Counted from the first letter of the stretch, positions 22,686 through 33,621 are shown. The stretch: DNA of 64,000 nucleotides from Adiantum capillus-veneris (GCA_014529385.2 CM043969.1:73948676-74012675), one strand, 5' to 3'. Notes: generated by a model from the sequence alone, not told the origin. Made by a program: numbers and translations.

Positions 22686-23408
22686 ACAATAGCCAAGGCC
22701 CCCTACAAGATGTCGCCTTTAGAATTCATAGAGCTGAAGATCCAATTGACTCAGCTTTTAGAACAAGACTTCATCAGACCCCATGTCTCTCCTTGAAGAG
22801 CTCCTGTGCTCTTCCAAAAGAAGAAAGATGGGATGTTCAAACTTTGCATAGATTTTTGAGGTTTGAATCGGTGTACTATCAAGAACAAGTACCCTTGCCT
22901 TGCCTAGATAAGCTACTCGATTGACTTGGTGGTGCCATATATTTCACCAAGATTGATCTCAAATCAGGTTATTACCAAGTAGAGATTAAAAAAGGAGATA
23001 TTCCTAAAGTAGCTGTCAATACAAGGTTTGGACATTATGAGTTCATCGCCATGCCCTTTGGCCTAACCAGTGTCCCTGCCAAATTTAACCGTCTCATGAG
23101 ACTGACATTTTCAAGACAGAGCTAGATGATTTTGTTCTAGTCTTCTTTGATGACATCCTTGTTATTCAAAGACCAGAGAAGATCATGAATGTCATGTATG
23201 CCATGTCTTGGAAATTCTTAGAAAAGACCAACTCTACGCCAAGCGGAGAAAATTCTCTTTCTTTGTAGACAAGGTTGCGGTCTCTAGGAAAGGTCTCTCT
23301 CTGGATCCAGCCAAGGTGGAAGCTGTAGTCCGTGGTCCATTCCCAAGACTATTTCAAAAGTTCTGGGATTCATCAGCCTCACAGGATGGTGTAGAGTATA
23401 ATTTATAA
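22686..23408 (+). pseudogene. Reverse transcriptase of element F, truncated
   Basis: After the TAG at 22683 the sequence reads [20 protein letters not shown] and a fingers region (PVLFQKKKDGMFKLCIDF then TGA). Palm text with FFDDILV at about 23146-23166 keeps both catalytic Asp residues. The last recognisable part (LDPAKVEAVV, near 23310-23390) precedes the end of the connection domain. RNase H and integrase are missing; sequence switches to the antisense accessory region. At least three stops or frame changes. Confidence 0.75.
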
Positions 23409-23598
23409 AAAAGACTTCACTTGATGGATACAACTCACGATTACAAGGAAAAACTATAACCAACAGAGCCCCGGTAATCACAAAAGCTAAGAAATGAAAG
23501 AATAGGAGAACAAAGGAAGCTACTTGGATAACCTTATGGAGCCAAGAATTGGAATTTAAACCCTATTCTTTAAATTCATATTAAGAAGGAGGACAAAC

Positions 23599-24114
23599 TT
23601 ACAAATCGACCATACCTTCCATTGCATGGCCACAATAGCAAGAGTCACAAGCTAGACACATGTTAAGTCTTTCTTCCATGGGAATGACCCCCCGATGAGA
23701 AATGGCTTCACGAATCTCTGTGGTATAAGAAGAAAAGACAAAGGGACCCCTAAGGGGTAAAACAAAATGCGGATATAAATATATCTTAGAAGAAGGGATA
23801 AATTGTGTTAACAAGAATAACCTTTTGGAGAAGCCACAATTGAGTGAGCTTATTACACAGTAAAATTGGGGACCGAGACCCAAAGATTCAGCAACCCAAA
23901 ACAGTCGAACGTTGTTGCGAAAGTGATCTTGACCATAGAGAGTTACCCTTATGCTATTATTCCAAGTCCATATTGTCTGACCGACCAAAGAACCTTGCTC
24001 TGGGAAGAAAAGATGTTTGTAACTTTCTAAGAATTCCCTCTTGATAGCTTCACCTGCATTTTTCAAGTGTGAAATTCTTAAGGGTAAGACTAAATCCTGT
24101 TGCCAAGATGCCAT
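23599..24114 (-). CDS. Antisense accessory ORF of element F (unknown function)
   Basis: An uninterrupted 171-codon frame opposite to gag-pol, starting at ATG 24114. It shares the ordered motifs of the sense ORF at 20206: HLFFPEQG, VTLYGQDH (57-64), SLGLGPQFYCVISS (77-90), YLYPH and RGPF, so they are diverged copies of one gene. Its N-terminus (MASWQQDLVLPLRISHLKNA) is longer. Three Cys near the C-terminus (CLACDSCYCGH) are not in the sense copy. A TATA-like TATATAAG lies about 100 bases upstream on the same strand. It has stayed open although the surrounding pol is broken. No known domain recognised. Confidence 0.6.
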   Translation of the reverse strand: MASWQQDLVLPLRISHLKNAGEAIKREFLESYKHLFFPEQGSLVGQTIWTWNNSIRVTLYGQDHFRNNVRLFWVAESLGLGPQFYCVISSLNCGFSKRLFLLTQFIPSSKIYLYPHFVLPLRGPFVFSSYTTEIREAISHRGVIPMEERLNMCLACDSCYCGHAMEGMVDL

Positions 24115-24213
24115 CAAACAATGTAAAGGAAGTAAGGAAAGGATAGTGCAACAAAGAGATAAAGTCTACAAGGAAGTTAAAGACTATGTAAAGAAAGATA
24201 AGATATGTCGTAA

Positions 24214-24221
24214 CTTATATA
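24214..24221 (-). promoter_or_regulatory. TATA-like box for the antisense accessory ORF
   Basis: On the minus strand 'cctatataagttac' is a good plant TATA match, placed about 100 bases before the ATG at 24114. It would put a transcript start about 70 bases before the ATG. Only sequence position supports it. Confidence 0.4.
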
Positions 24222-24351
24222 GGATGATGGCTTATTGATAAAGCCAAACCAAGGACAAATATTTTATATCAAACAATGGTAACTTGTATGAGAAGCCTAA
24301 ACGCCTTCATTTACTGTTATGACCTAAGGACAACTCTTTCTTTTGTTAGGG

Positions 24352-27300
24352 AGTAAGGGCCTTCTCCTAGCCCTTATGCAAGGCCAACACGTCTAAGCCA
24401 CCGACTAAAAAGATTTATTAAAAAAAAAGAAAAAAAACTCGAGTAAAATTCCGGTTCAATTCAAGCACCAAAGTATACCCACGAGACACTTCCGACTTAT
24501 GCTACGGGAACATGGACATAACCAATGCATAGGAAATTAGCTTTTCATTTTGAGAAAAAAATAGCATTTCATTTTGAGAAAAATTAGCATAAAAGAAAAG
24601 TTAAGCTAAGGGAAAAGAAAAAAGAAAAAGATAAAGAAAGAAAAGAGAAGGTAAGGCTGACGTGGGTGAGTAACTTATTGAAGAAGTTTTGAAAGGTAAG
24701 AAAACTTATCTTGATAAGGTCGAAAAGCTATCAATGATAAACTAAATTACTTATTAAAAAAAAAGAAAAAAAAGAAGCCGTTCTCCACTCTTTCACTACT
24801 TTCTCTCTTTCATTTTTGAAGAAAAGCTTGAGAGTAAGCTTGGAGCAATCCATAGAGTTGAGCCTTTCTTTTACACACACACACACACTCCTACACACAC
24901 TCTTCTCTCCATGAGTAACCATGGCTGAAACCATGTTTGAGCTTGTCATTAGGCTATCCCTCTTCTCTCCCACCCCTAACATTCAAGCTTTCCATAGGTT
25001 GAACCGCGCTTATCTCCTTTCCTCCTCTCATTCCAAGTAATGAATTGGTGGTCTTCAAGAGAAGGAAAGAAGTGGAGAGAGCCGTATACAACAGACATAT
25101 TTCCTCAAATACTCACCACAGTCGAGGAGAAGACTACCGCATACACCGAAGTAAAAGGTTTTGCATATTGTCTTCATCAAGTGAGTTATTTCTCATTCTA
25201 AATCAATTCATGCTTAAGATTTTGAATTTCCTAAGCAAGATTTTTCTTTGTTTGGAAGAATAAATTACAAAATAACCATGTTGCTAACGGGGACTAATCC
25301 AATGTTATTTCAAGTTCCATTGTTTCAAGTTCTCTAGATTACTAGACTAATATGGCATGGAGAGAATAGAAAGCACTCTCTTTAACCATAGGTGACTGGA
25401 GATCATACTTATATTTCAAGTTTCGTTCTTTAGACTACCATACTAATATGACATAGAGAGAGTATAAAGCACTCTCTTTAACTATAGGTGACTAGAGATT
25501 ATACTTTTATTTCAAGTACCGTTCTCTAGATTACCAGACTAATATGGCATAGAGAGAGTAGAAAGCACTCTCTTTAACCATAGGTGACTAGAGATCATAC
25601 TTATATTTCAAGTTTAGTTGTTTCAAGTTCTTTATATTACCAGATTAATATGGCATAGAGAGAGTAGACATTGGCCAATGTTCCTCATGATAGTACTCTT
25701 TATATTACCAGACTAATATGGCATGTGTATCCTTAAACCTCACCAAAAATATCTTTTTCTTTTTTTAAGATGGAAGAGATAATTGCCACATAATCACGCG
25801 CAATTAAGTATTGAATTTTTTTGAAATTAACCATTCTATTCAAAGTGGCATTATAATTTACTCTAAAAATAATGCTCTTATGAAAGATTCACAAGTTTTC
25901 TTTAAATTAAGAAACGGGATTTTAGGCTTCTTTCAAAGGAGAAAAAGAGCATGTGTGTAAGATTTGTTTAGTGATACAGATAAGTTAATACTAATTCTTT
26001 CAAAGAGGGTTAAGTTTTGAAGGGTACCTCTATCTTAATCAATTGAGTTTTTCCTTGGAAGTGGGAATTTTCTTCCAATTAAGGTTATCTCCCCTCTCTT
26101 ATCAATTGGAGAGTTCCAAAACCATAAGACTCTTCTTGCTACGTGATTAATCCTCTCCACAAGATAAAAAGTAAGCCTAAATCCTATTGTGCAAGAGGAC
26201 CTTTTTTTAAAGCTTTCATAACATGAACATTTTTCCTTACACAAGCATGCCCACTCCTAGAAATGTCACATTTTTCTCGTCTTACACTATCACGCATAGA
26301 AAGGGTCCTACTCATGCATACGCACTCAACATCTCTTGCATAATCTATCAAAGAAAGTTTAAGATTATTTGCCTTAATAGTTGAAGTCCTCTATTCTAAA
26401 GTTGAGTATTGACAACTCAAGAAAGGGTCAGTATAGAAAGCATATGCATTGTTCATCTCAAGTTTGTTTACTTTCAAGTTTTCTTTGCAATTGGGAAGGG
26501 GGAGTAAGGGGATAGCTTTACGGAAGTGATGGCCGTGTTTCTTGAGCATAAAACTCCCACGGATTCCTTGGATATGTCCCATGGAATGCAAATGATGAAG
26601 AAGAAAACCAATGGGACTCATAGAAGGGATACCTTGAAATGTAGGTCAAGACAAAACTCTAACTCTCAAGAGACTCGTCATTTTTTTCTTGACATGTTTG
26701 AGTAGACATTAAAAGGATATATGAACCAAAGGATTTTAATACAAAGAACCTAGTCTAAATTTCACCTAGGAGTAAGAATTTATCGAGAAGGTTAGAGGTG
26801 GATAGCCCTTGGATAACATAGAAGTTTACGTGTATAATTGTCTTCTACTGGTTATAAAAGGCTAGCACACATGTTTACCTATGGAATACATCAAGAAAGG
26901 GTCCTTTTCAATTAGGAATAAGAACTGCTGGTCTATCTTTTGAGCTCAAGATCATTCAATGCCCTTGAATTGGGAATAAAAGGGAGTGAGTCTCGAGCCG
27001 AGTGAGAGGGACCCGCAGATACGTCTAAAAATCGATCTAGTCTTGGTAGGCATGATGCCAAGTGGATAAGGAAAGAAGGAAACGATCTTGGGAATGGATC
27101 AAATAAATAAGGAAGTGATTAAATAAAGAAAACTTGTTTTCAAAAATTGTTTGGTAAAAAAGGAACCTTGAAAACGCTAGGAACCTAAATGGGCTATTCC
27201 GCACTCGTCCACCTCAGCCAGATTGTATTCGACTTCTTCCATATTTTTTTTTAAAGGAACCTAAAGAAGATTGTTTTGAAGTCCTTTCCCAAACAAAAGA

Positions 27301-27712
27301 ACCAAATGAAAATAGTGTGAAGGTGCTACCTCAACACGTGGGCGGAGCAGATAGGATATCCGAGTCCTGGGCTTGAAAGAAAAAACAAGATATCTTTAGT
27401 ATTACTCAAGGAAGAAGGAAATAAAAAGATTCAAAAGGATAAAAAGGTGGGAACGATCTGATAAATGCACATTTGCAAGGGTATGCAACAGTTTGCATGC
27501 TGCTTTCAATTGCTTGTAATGTATTCTTTGATCGACATGACTAGAATATTGGGTTCTAGTATCATAGTACTACCTTTAAAAACAAGTGCATTTATCAAAC
27601 GGTTCGGTGGGTGGGTGGATTCTTGAGGGTTAATTTGTTGGCTGTAAAGTTGAACCCAATTTTATGTTGTCTAGTAAGTTGAGTCAAGTATGGGGAAAGG
27701 GCATCCGATCTA
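24352..27712 (+). repeat. 3' LTR of element F, truncated
   Basis: Matches 16281-19716 along its length, with indels such as extra tandem units (25325-25735). The match ends after 'catccgatcta', where the 5' LTR continues for another ~275 bases and the H LTR also continues. The following sequence belongs to element E. The end was therefore lost by deletion. Confidence 0.8.
25325..25735 (+). repeat. Tandem repeats with hairpins in the F 3' LTR (4 or more copies)
   Basis: The same ~100-bp unit as at 17235-17530, here in about four copies plus a partial one, each with 'ggcatagagagagta' and most with the AGAGAGT/ACTCTCT hairpin. The copy number differs from the 5' LTR, so units have been gained or lost since insertion. 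Confidence 0.75.
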
Positions 27713-28261
27713 CACCTAAAAAAGTGATGGATCCCACTTTAAGAGATTCAAACGTTTACAGGTTGACTCTGGAAGAATATTAACTCTTGATCCGCCATCC
27801 AAGAATACTCATGGAACAAACACCTTTCTAATAGATACCCCCACTACTCGTACCTTGTAATCCATATCCATTGGTAGGACTTCACATGCTTCTCTAAAAA
27901 AATTCTGCAGTTTCCCTACCTATTGCCTAATTTGTACCTTCCACTTCATTAGTCAATCTTTCAACAACTGTTGTGAAAATGTAGGTACCAACCTCAACAT
28001 TTGCTTTACAGTAAATGCTATTGGAGCTGACAATAATACTTCATAAAATTCATCACCACTGCCCTACTCTTGCAGTACAGTCTTACTTTTTACTAATGTA
28101 CTTTTCCCTTGGTCATCCAAGGATCTTACAAAAAACTCCCATTTTTCAGGTGGTATATTCCCTCCTTGGGACTCTCATACTTCCTTGAGTGCTTTTGTTC
28201 TCACTACTTTCTGCTCCTTGCAATTCATAGTCCCTTGATCTTCTTTTTCATGCACGATTTC
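27713..28261 (-). pseudogene. Protease region fragment of a minus-strand gypsy element (probably E)
   Basis: With frame changes the minus strand reads a linker (LSAPIAFTVKQMLRLVPTF; EACEVLPMDMDYKVRVVG) and a protease remnant (LDGG-type, VNILPE) ending near 27713. The element D protease region (VDYKVRKQWEPI, GGACVNIL) is the closest relative in the window. Stops are frequent. It is cut on the left by F and on the right by copia element G. Confidence 0.55.
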
Positions 28262-28719
28262 CTTTCTATGTGTGCATAACCCTTTGCAACAAGTCGAGCC
28301 TTAAGGCGATCGATCTCACCATCCGGCTTGCATTTCAACTTGTAAACCCACTTCGTACCAATGGCCTTTTTGCCAGGAGGCAAATCACATAAAGTCCATG
28401 TGTCATTTTCTATAAGTGCATCATATTCTGATTGCATGGCAGCCATCCAATTTTCTGAATTTTGTGCTTCATCAAAAGATAGAGGCTCCTCAACATCATG
28501 TAAACTAGACACAGCCAAAGCATAACAATCTGATGCATAAGATGCATGGCAAGATCCTGAACGAGTACGAGTAGACAAAGGTGCATCCAATTTATTGTCA
28601 TGCAAAGTGTGCACCAACCATTTTGGCATACCTCTAGCCTGCTCATTTTCAGCCCTTTCCTCATCATGTGCATCTTCATCAGTAATAGGCTGATCTGTAA
28701 CATTTTCAAAAACCCCCAT
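28262..28719 (-). pseudogene. Start of copia reverse transcriptase (element G), truncated
   Basis: The frame contains the linker and RT N-terminus: EPLSFDEAQNSENWMAAMQ, YDALIENDTWTLCDLPPGKK, IGTKWVYKLKCKPDGEIDRL, then ARLVAKGYA, where the match stops at about 28262. A TAG at 28720 separates it from the integrase C-terminus in the same frame. The catalytic YVDD region is absent. Confidence 0.85.
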
Positions 28720-28722
28720 AGG

Positions 28723-29825
28723 CTATACATTTTCCTCATTGGAAATTACATTCGTATTTCCACCACTGAAAAGAGACAACAAAGTGTCATAAATGTCTTG
28801 TAAGCTTACATTACTGTCTCTAGTACATGACAGCAAGGGCTGAACAGAATCTTTCACAAACACTACATCCCGTGAAACCAGAATACGCTTTGTTTGCGGA
28901 TGATATAACCTGTAACCTTTGCTTTCAGCACTATAACCAACGAAAATACATTTGACAGCCTTATCATCCAATTTTTTGCGTTGTGTTTGTGGCACCAAAG
29001 CATATGCCAAACAGCCAAAAACACGCATGTGCTCAATAGAAGGCTTTCTATCATGCCATGTTTCATATGGAGTAATAGACTGCAAAGCTTTCGTAGGACA
29101 CCTGTTTAGTATGTAAGTGGCACACATGATGGCCTCAAGCCAAAAAGAATGTGGCAAAGCTTTACTTTTGACCATACATCGTGCCATTTCCGTCAGCCCA
29201 GTGACCTATTTTTCCTCACAGCAACACCATTTTGTTGAGGTGTATAAGGCACTGTACATTGGTGTTTTATCCCACGACTAGCCAAAAATGCATTAAATTC
29301 ATGAGACATATACTCCCCCCCTCGATTGGAACAGAGGGTGCCCATAGTACATTTTGAGACATTTTCAGCCATAGCCAAAAATTGTTTGAAGCACATAAAA
29401 ACTTTGTATTTTGCTTTAAGCGGAAATACCCATGCATGCCTGAAGTAATCATCAATGAAAGTCACGAAGTAAAGGTAATTGCCCAAGGAAGGAGTTTGCA
29501 TGGGCCCACAAACATCACTATGCATAAGCTGCAACTTGCATGTGGCCCGAACTGAACCATCCTTTGGAAACTTAGAACGCTGCATTTTACCCAGAATACA
29601 GCCTTCACAAACATGTTTGACAGGTGCTTCAAGAGGCGGCAAAGAAGCAACCATATCAGATTTTTGCAAACGCAGCAAACTGGCAAAATTCAGATGACCA
29701 AAACGTGCATGCCAAAGTTTTGCATCTGAAATAGCCCTTGAATCTGCAACAACAGCATTTGCAAAATGTTGTCCACACTTGTCATACAAATTAAGCTTAT
29801 ACAGACCACGGCACAAAAGGCCTGA
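28723..29825 (-). pseudogene. Copia integrase (element G), inactivated
   Basis: Right to left: the HHCC zinc domain (LWHARFGHLNF, then CEGCILGK), the core with HSDVCGPMQTPS (first Asp present), then CSNRGGEY where the usual second catalytic Asp is Asn, and NGVAVRKNRS where the catalytic Glu is Val. A frameshift near 29190 follows. The C-terminal part (SFWLEAIMCATYILNRCPTK, VFGCLAYALVP, GYSAESKGYRLYHP) is well preserved. Integrase would insert the cDNA in host DNA; this one cannot. Confidence 0.85.
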
Positions 29826-30550
29826 TGCAACAATTTCATCTCACCAAAACTGAGATCATGAACTGTACATCTGTCATCCACAAATTTGACTACAAGTCCA
29901 AGTCTAGCAAGTACGGATACAGACAAGAGATTCTTCTTGATCCCAAGTACATAAAGTGCATCAACAACAAGTGTGAAAGAACTTCCATTTGCAGCAGTAA
30001 GCACAATCTTTCCAACTCTCTGAACCGGATAAGAGGCATTGTTGGCACAAGTGACTGAATTCCCATGAGAGACAGGCTCGAGAGAGGTAAACAATTCACG
30101 ATGTGAGGTAATGTGCTTTGTAGCACCACTGTCGAAATACCACACATGTGAATCTGCAACAACTGACAACCATGCATCATGGACAACAGGATTGTAAGTG
30201 CACTCTGCACTAAAAGCCCATTCTACATCAACATTAGCATTATAGTCTCCTTTTACAGAAGACTCAACAATGGCTGCATTTGTAGTGGAACCAGCATTTG
30301 TAGTGGAACCACCCTCTTTCTTCTTAGCATCTTTTGCCTTCAACTTAGGACACTCCTTGGTCAAGTGATCATTAGCTTTACAATAATGGCAACGCATCTT
30401 CTTTTTGCCCTCATCACCAGAATTGCCAGACGCAGTGCTGCCAGTAGAAGCATTAGGAACAATATTTTTGCCACTCGCGGCAGAACCATAAGAAGTGGCT
30501 ACATCGCTATTACCACCCTTTCTTTGAGAAGCAATAAAATCCTGTTCAAC
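29826..30550 (-). pseudogene. Nucleocapsid knuckle and protease of element G
   Basis: A CCHC knuckle CHYCKANDHLTKEC near 30390-30345, then protease with WYFDSGATKHITSH (catalytic D-S-G intact, near 30150), ending in LYVLGIKKNLLSVSVLARLG. A frameshift near 29830 breaks the link to integrase. Confidence 0.85.
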
Positions 30551-30553
30551 TGC

Positions 30554-31241
30554 ACGCTACCTAGTCTTGTTTTTTCTGGAAAGTGACTCTTGCAACAGCA
30601 ATGTGCATAATGCATCAAACTTGACAACTTCAGGATTTTCTTGGGTCATAAGTCTCCAAGTACTAGCAAAAGTCTGGTAAGAATCTGGTAAGGCATCAAG
30701 AATAGTCTGCACAAGGAAATTGTCTGAAATGACTTCACCTGCAGAAATAAGTTGCTCATTGATATCCTTGACACTAGCAAGGAAAGTGTCCATATCATCT
30801 TCCTCATGCATAATCTTTGACTCCAGCTCTTTACGCAGCAAAGCAATTTTAGCCTCATTGCGGCTTGCATAAAGACCTGCTAGAATATCCCAAGCCTGTT
30901 TTGTAGATTTTGCTGAACGGATATGAGGAACAATGGTGCGCTTCACAGAAAATGCAATTAATGCATGAGCCTGCGCATCCTTTACATCCCAAACGAGCTT
31001 GTTCTACCGTAGGCAAAACAACTCTAACAGCAGCAATCCTTGCAACAAGACCTGCAACATTCTCAACATCACCTACATCCTCAGAACCAGGACGTACATC
31101 AATGCCCTGCACAATGTTCCAGATGCCCTTTGACACAAGAACATGTTGCATCATATAAGCCCACATAGGGTAGTTTTCCCCATCCAACCTATCCTCAGCA
31201 GCAAACATCTTGAACACATCTGTGTTGTTGTTGTCAGCCAT
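30554..31241 (-). pseudogene. Gag of element G
   Basis: Starts at ATG 31241 (MADNNNTDVFKMFAAEDRLD) with the copia gag signature NYPMWAYMMQHVLVSKGIWN. One frameshift near 30980 moves the reading to the 30946 frame (RSAKSTKQAWDILAGLYASR, ALLRKELESKIMHEEDDMDT). A TAG at about 30554, after SRKNKTR, interrupts the frame, which then continues to the zinc knuckle. This capsid domain is the UBN2/gag-pre family type of plant copia elements. Confidence 0.85.
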
Positions 31242-31304
31242 GGTAAATGCTGCACCTGATGTGAAAACTACTCGAAAATAGGAGAAACGGAGTGGGAACA
31301 ACAC

Positions 31305-31469
31305 GTGCCATATAGCACAAATCGTAGAAGACTATAAGGCACCTGTTATGCAAAAAATGGCACTGATAGAAATTTTGCACAAAATGACGAAATAGCCTGT
31401 GCAGTACTGCCTGTAGTGGAGTAGATTACTTAATGGAGAGAGATAATTTACACACGCAAGAGATTATAG

Positions 31470-31506
<37 letters not shown>

Positions 31507-31738
31507 CACGATATACATGGTTCATCGATAACATTGGCTAGGGAAGATTAATATGATCACAAAGGGAGAAATCTCATTACAAAAAGATGGGAAAATTGAG
31601 AAATAAGATGTTTGTGGTCTTCCTAGGAAGTACCTTCAATGGGATAGCCCTCCCACTGGACCAAACCCTCCTCTACTATTCTCTATGTAGCATCTCCGTT
31701 TCCTTCATATCTAAAATTTCTCTAACTCCATCCTCATA
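31305..31738 (-). repeat. Leader/LTR remnant of element G with (GA)n microsatellite
   Basis: Non-coding sequence upstream of the copia gag. A (GA)15 tract at 31473-31502 and TC-rich minus-strand text resemble a copia LTR. No tRNA primer site or second LTR copy is found, so borders are not defined. On the right it abuts the broken protease of H at about 31738. Confidence 0.45.
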
Positions 31739-32940
31739 CTCTTCTTTAGTCTCAAGAATGGGGAATTGACGATTCCATTTACTAGTATCCAAGGTAGCAT
31801 AAACATTGGCTTGTTCATCTATCTCATCCTTTATTGAGACAAAGTTTACTGCTGCTGATCTAGGTGGATTGACAGTTGGCCTTTGAGAACAAAAATGAGT
31901 GGTAAGGGGAGTTCTTGCTTGGATTAAATTTCTTCCTCTTGCTCCAAGGTTTTTGAATTGTCCCCCTTGATTGGGTGAATTATGAAGGTTAACAAGGAGG
32001 CTTGAATTACTAGGGTCATTTCCTTTGGGGAACTGGGCCTTCTCATGACCAAATTCCAAGCATTTATAGCATTGAATTTTTCTTCCACTCTGAGTGGCTG
32101 GAAGAGCATTCATATGAACAAAGCGTGGTGATGATTGGGGTCGGACAATTGGTTTTGGTATAACTAGAACTTTGGTTGCTTGACAGGGTTGACTAGGGTA
32201 GGAAGAAAATTCTCGTTTCCTATTGGTTGTAGTGCCTCTCTGAAAAAGGATCTTCTGCTTTGACTTGACCTGGATTAGAGTGTTTGCAACAAGTGAGGCA
32301 GGTTGAAGTGACTCTACTTCGGGAGCCAAATCTTGTCCAAGCACAAGGATTAAGCGACTTAGCTTTTGTTCCTCTATCATGAGAGGAGCATATCGTGAAA
32401 GTCGGACAAACTCTTTATAGTAAGCTTCACCAGACATATTCCCCAGCTTGCAAGAAAGAAATTTGTTCATCTTAGTGGTGGAATAATCTAGGGGAGATAT
32501 CTATCCCTAAGATGATGCTTTAGCTCATCCAAACTTTGGGTCACCTCTGCTACTTGGCAAAATTGGCAGTTGAGCTTCCACCATGTTTTTGATGGTCCTT
32601 CTAACTTAGCTCTACCCATTATTCCCTGAGCAACTGCATTGTAGCCGGCAAGAGCAAAATAGTCATCTATTTGAATTATCCATTCTTCTTGTTAAGTAGG
32701 CACATCATCACTCGTCCCTAAAAATGAACGTGGTTGCACAGATTTGAGCAGGGCCTTCATATCCTTGTCACATCCAAAATCTTCTACCAGTGTTGTAGCA
32801 AGCGACGTCTGATTTAGTACAGGAACAATTTGAGGTGTTGGTGGATCTTGTGTATCAAGAAGAACCGAATCTAAAGTATTAGCTATAGGCTAGTCTCAAG
32901 AAGCTCTATCTCTTCGGAGTTTACATGGCATATTTTGTGG
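31739..32940 (-). pseudogene. Gag (and protease start) of element H
   Basis: Near 32940-32480 the text parallels the F gag N-terminus (SVLLDTQDPPTPQIVPVLN, EEWIIQIDDYFALAGYNAVA). It then runs as one open frame from 32470: MNKFLSCKLGN, LASLVANTLIQVKSKQKILF-like helices, and CCHC knuckle CYKCLEFGHEKAQF, where the last Cys is Phe. It ends with FPILETKEE at about 31738. Compared with F, the gag C-terminal half is less broken. Confidence 0.8.
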
Positions 32941-33199
32941 AAAACAAAACTACTTTCTCTTAGCAATAAATTCACAAATACTCAAGGATAGACTTATAAA
33001 AACTTAGACATTTCAAAAGGTAGATTCTCTTTATCTCATCCAAATTTTACATTTGGTAAAATACTTAGTGGTCAAGGGAAGCTCTTCTTTAACTTTTTTT
33101 TTCTGAGTTCTCCCATTTCATGCTTTTTTAGAGGATTGTCCTTAAATCTCTAGGGTTCGTAGAGTAATGCAAAATATAAGATTTTACACTTGGATTGAA

Positions 33200-33450
33200 A
33201 AAACTTTGACTTGTGAGCCAAATTACAATGCCAATTTACTTTTAACAAGGGTCCAACAAGAATACTTGGAGCCTACTCCCAGTTCTATCACCATTTCTAG
33301 GTAGAGATTATCCAAATCATACTAATGCCCCCAAAGGCATTATTTTAGAACTATACTATACTAGGTCACTCATATTTGCAAATTTCCTAATTTTCTTTGG
33401 TAGGAAAGATGAGGTAGACAAAGTTCTTTATCATGTCCTCTTTCTTTTCT
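33200..33450 (-). pseudogene. Decayed accessory ORF of element H (F-family type)
   Basis: Between the primer site and gag, in the place where F has its sense accessory ORF, the minus strand gives fragments LWGH, DNLYLEMVIE and LGVGSKYSCW. These line up with LWGHDH, NHLRLAMIRE and LGLGPKRYCI of F. Several stops interrupt it. The match is weak but is in the right order and place. Confidence 0.4.
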
Positions 33451-33606
33451 GCATTCTTTTCTACAATTGCTATTTCCAAATTTATTATTACACAAAGTGG
33501 AGATATTTGTCTTCTTTAATATTCCCATGTCATTTTTGTTAATACCTCACTCTCTTCCTACAAAAGTTCATACGGAAAGTCTTTTTTTGGCCAAGGATAG
33601 AAACTA

Positions 33607-33620
33607 TGTTGTGGTACCAC
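33607..33620 (-). promoter_or_regulatory. Primer-binding site of element H, mutated
   Basis: Minus strand reads TGGTACCACAAC where F has TGGTATCAGAGC, directly after the LTR end. It is a decayed tRNA-Met primer site. Confidence 0.6.
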
Positions 33621-33621
33621 T

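Larger units (their letters stand above)
16281..27712 (+). mobile_element. Element F: long-LTR Ty3/gypsy element with accessory ORFs and truncated pol
   Basis: Two long direct repeats (16281-19992 and 24352-27712) flank an internal region with a tRNA-Met primer site, an accessory ORF, gag, protease and part of RT. RNase H and integrase are absent. In their place, just before the 3' LTR, is an antisense ORF related to the first accessory ORF. The 3' LTR lacks about 280 terminal bases present in the 5' LTR, so the element has been cut at 27712. The gag, protease and RT style ([14 protein letters not shown]; protease LIDSGCSHSFLS) is like chromovirus gypsy elements. It could only move with help from an autonomous relative. 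Confidence 0.8.
28262..31738 (-). mobile_element. Element G: truncated Ty1/copia retrotransposon
   Basis: Minus-strand element with gag, CCHC knuckle, protease, integrase and the start of RT, in the order PR-INT-RT that defines Ty1/copia. It stops inside RT at about 28262, so most of RT, RNase H and the 3' LTR are gone. Its 5' side (about 31305-31738) is non-coding and probably LTR/leader. It has three frameshifts, two or more stops and a doubly damaged integrase active site. Confidence 0.85.

Noticed and set aside
16280..27712. A target site duplication for F
   Set aside because: The 3' LTR end is deleted, so no duplication can be read; the left border is uncertain by a few bases.
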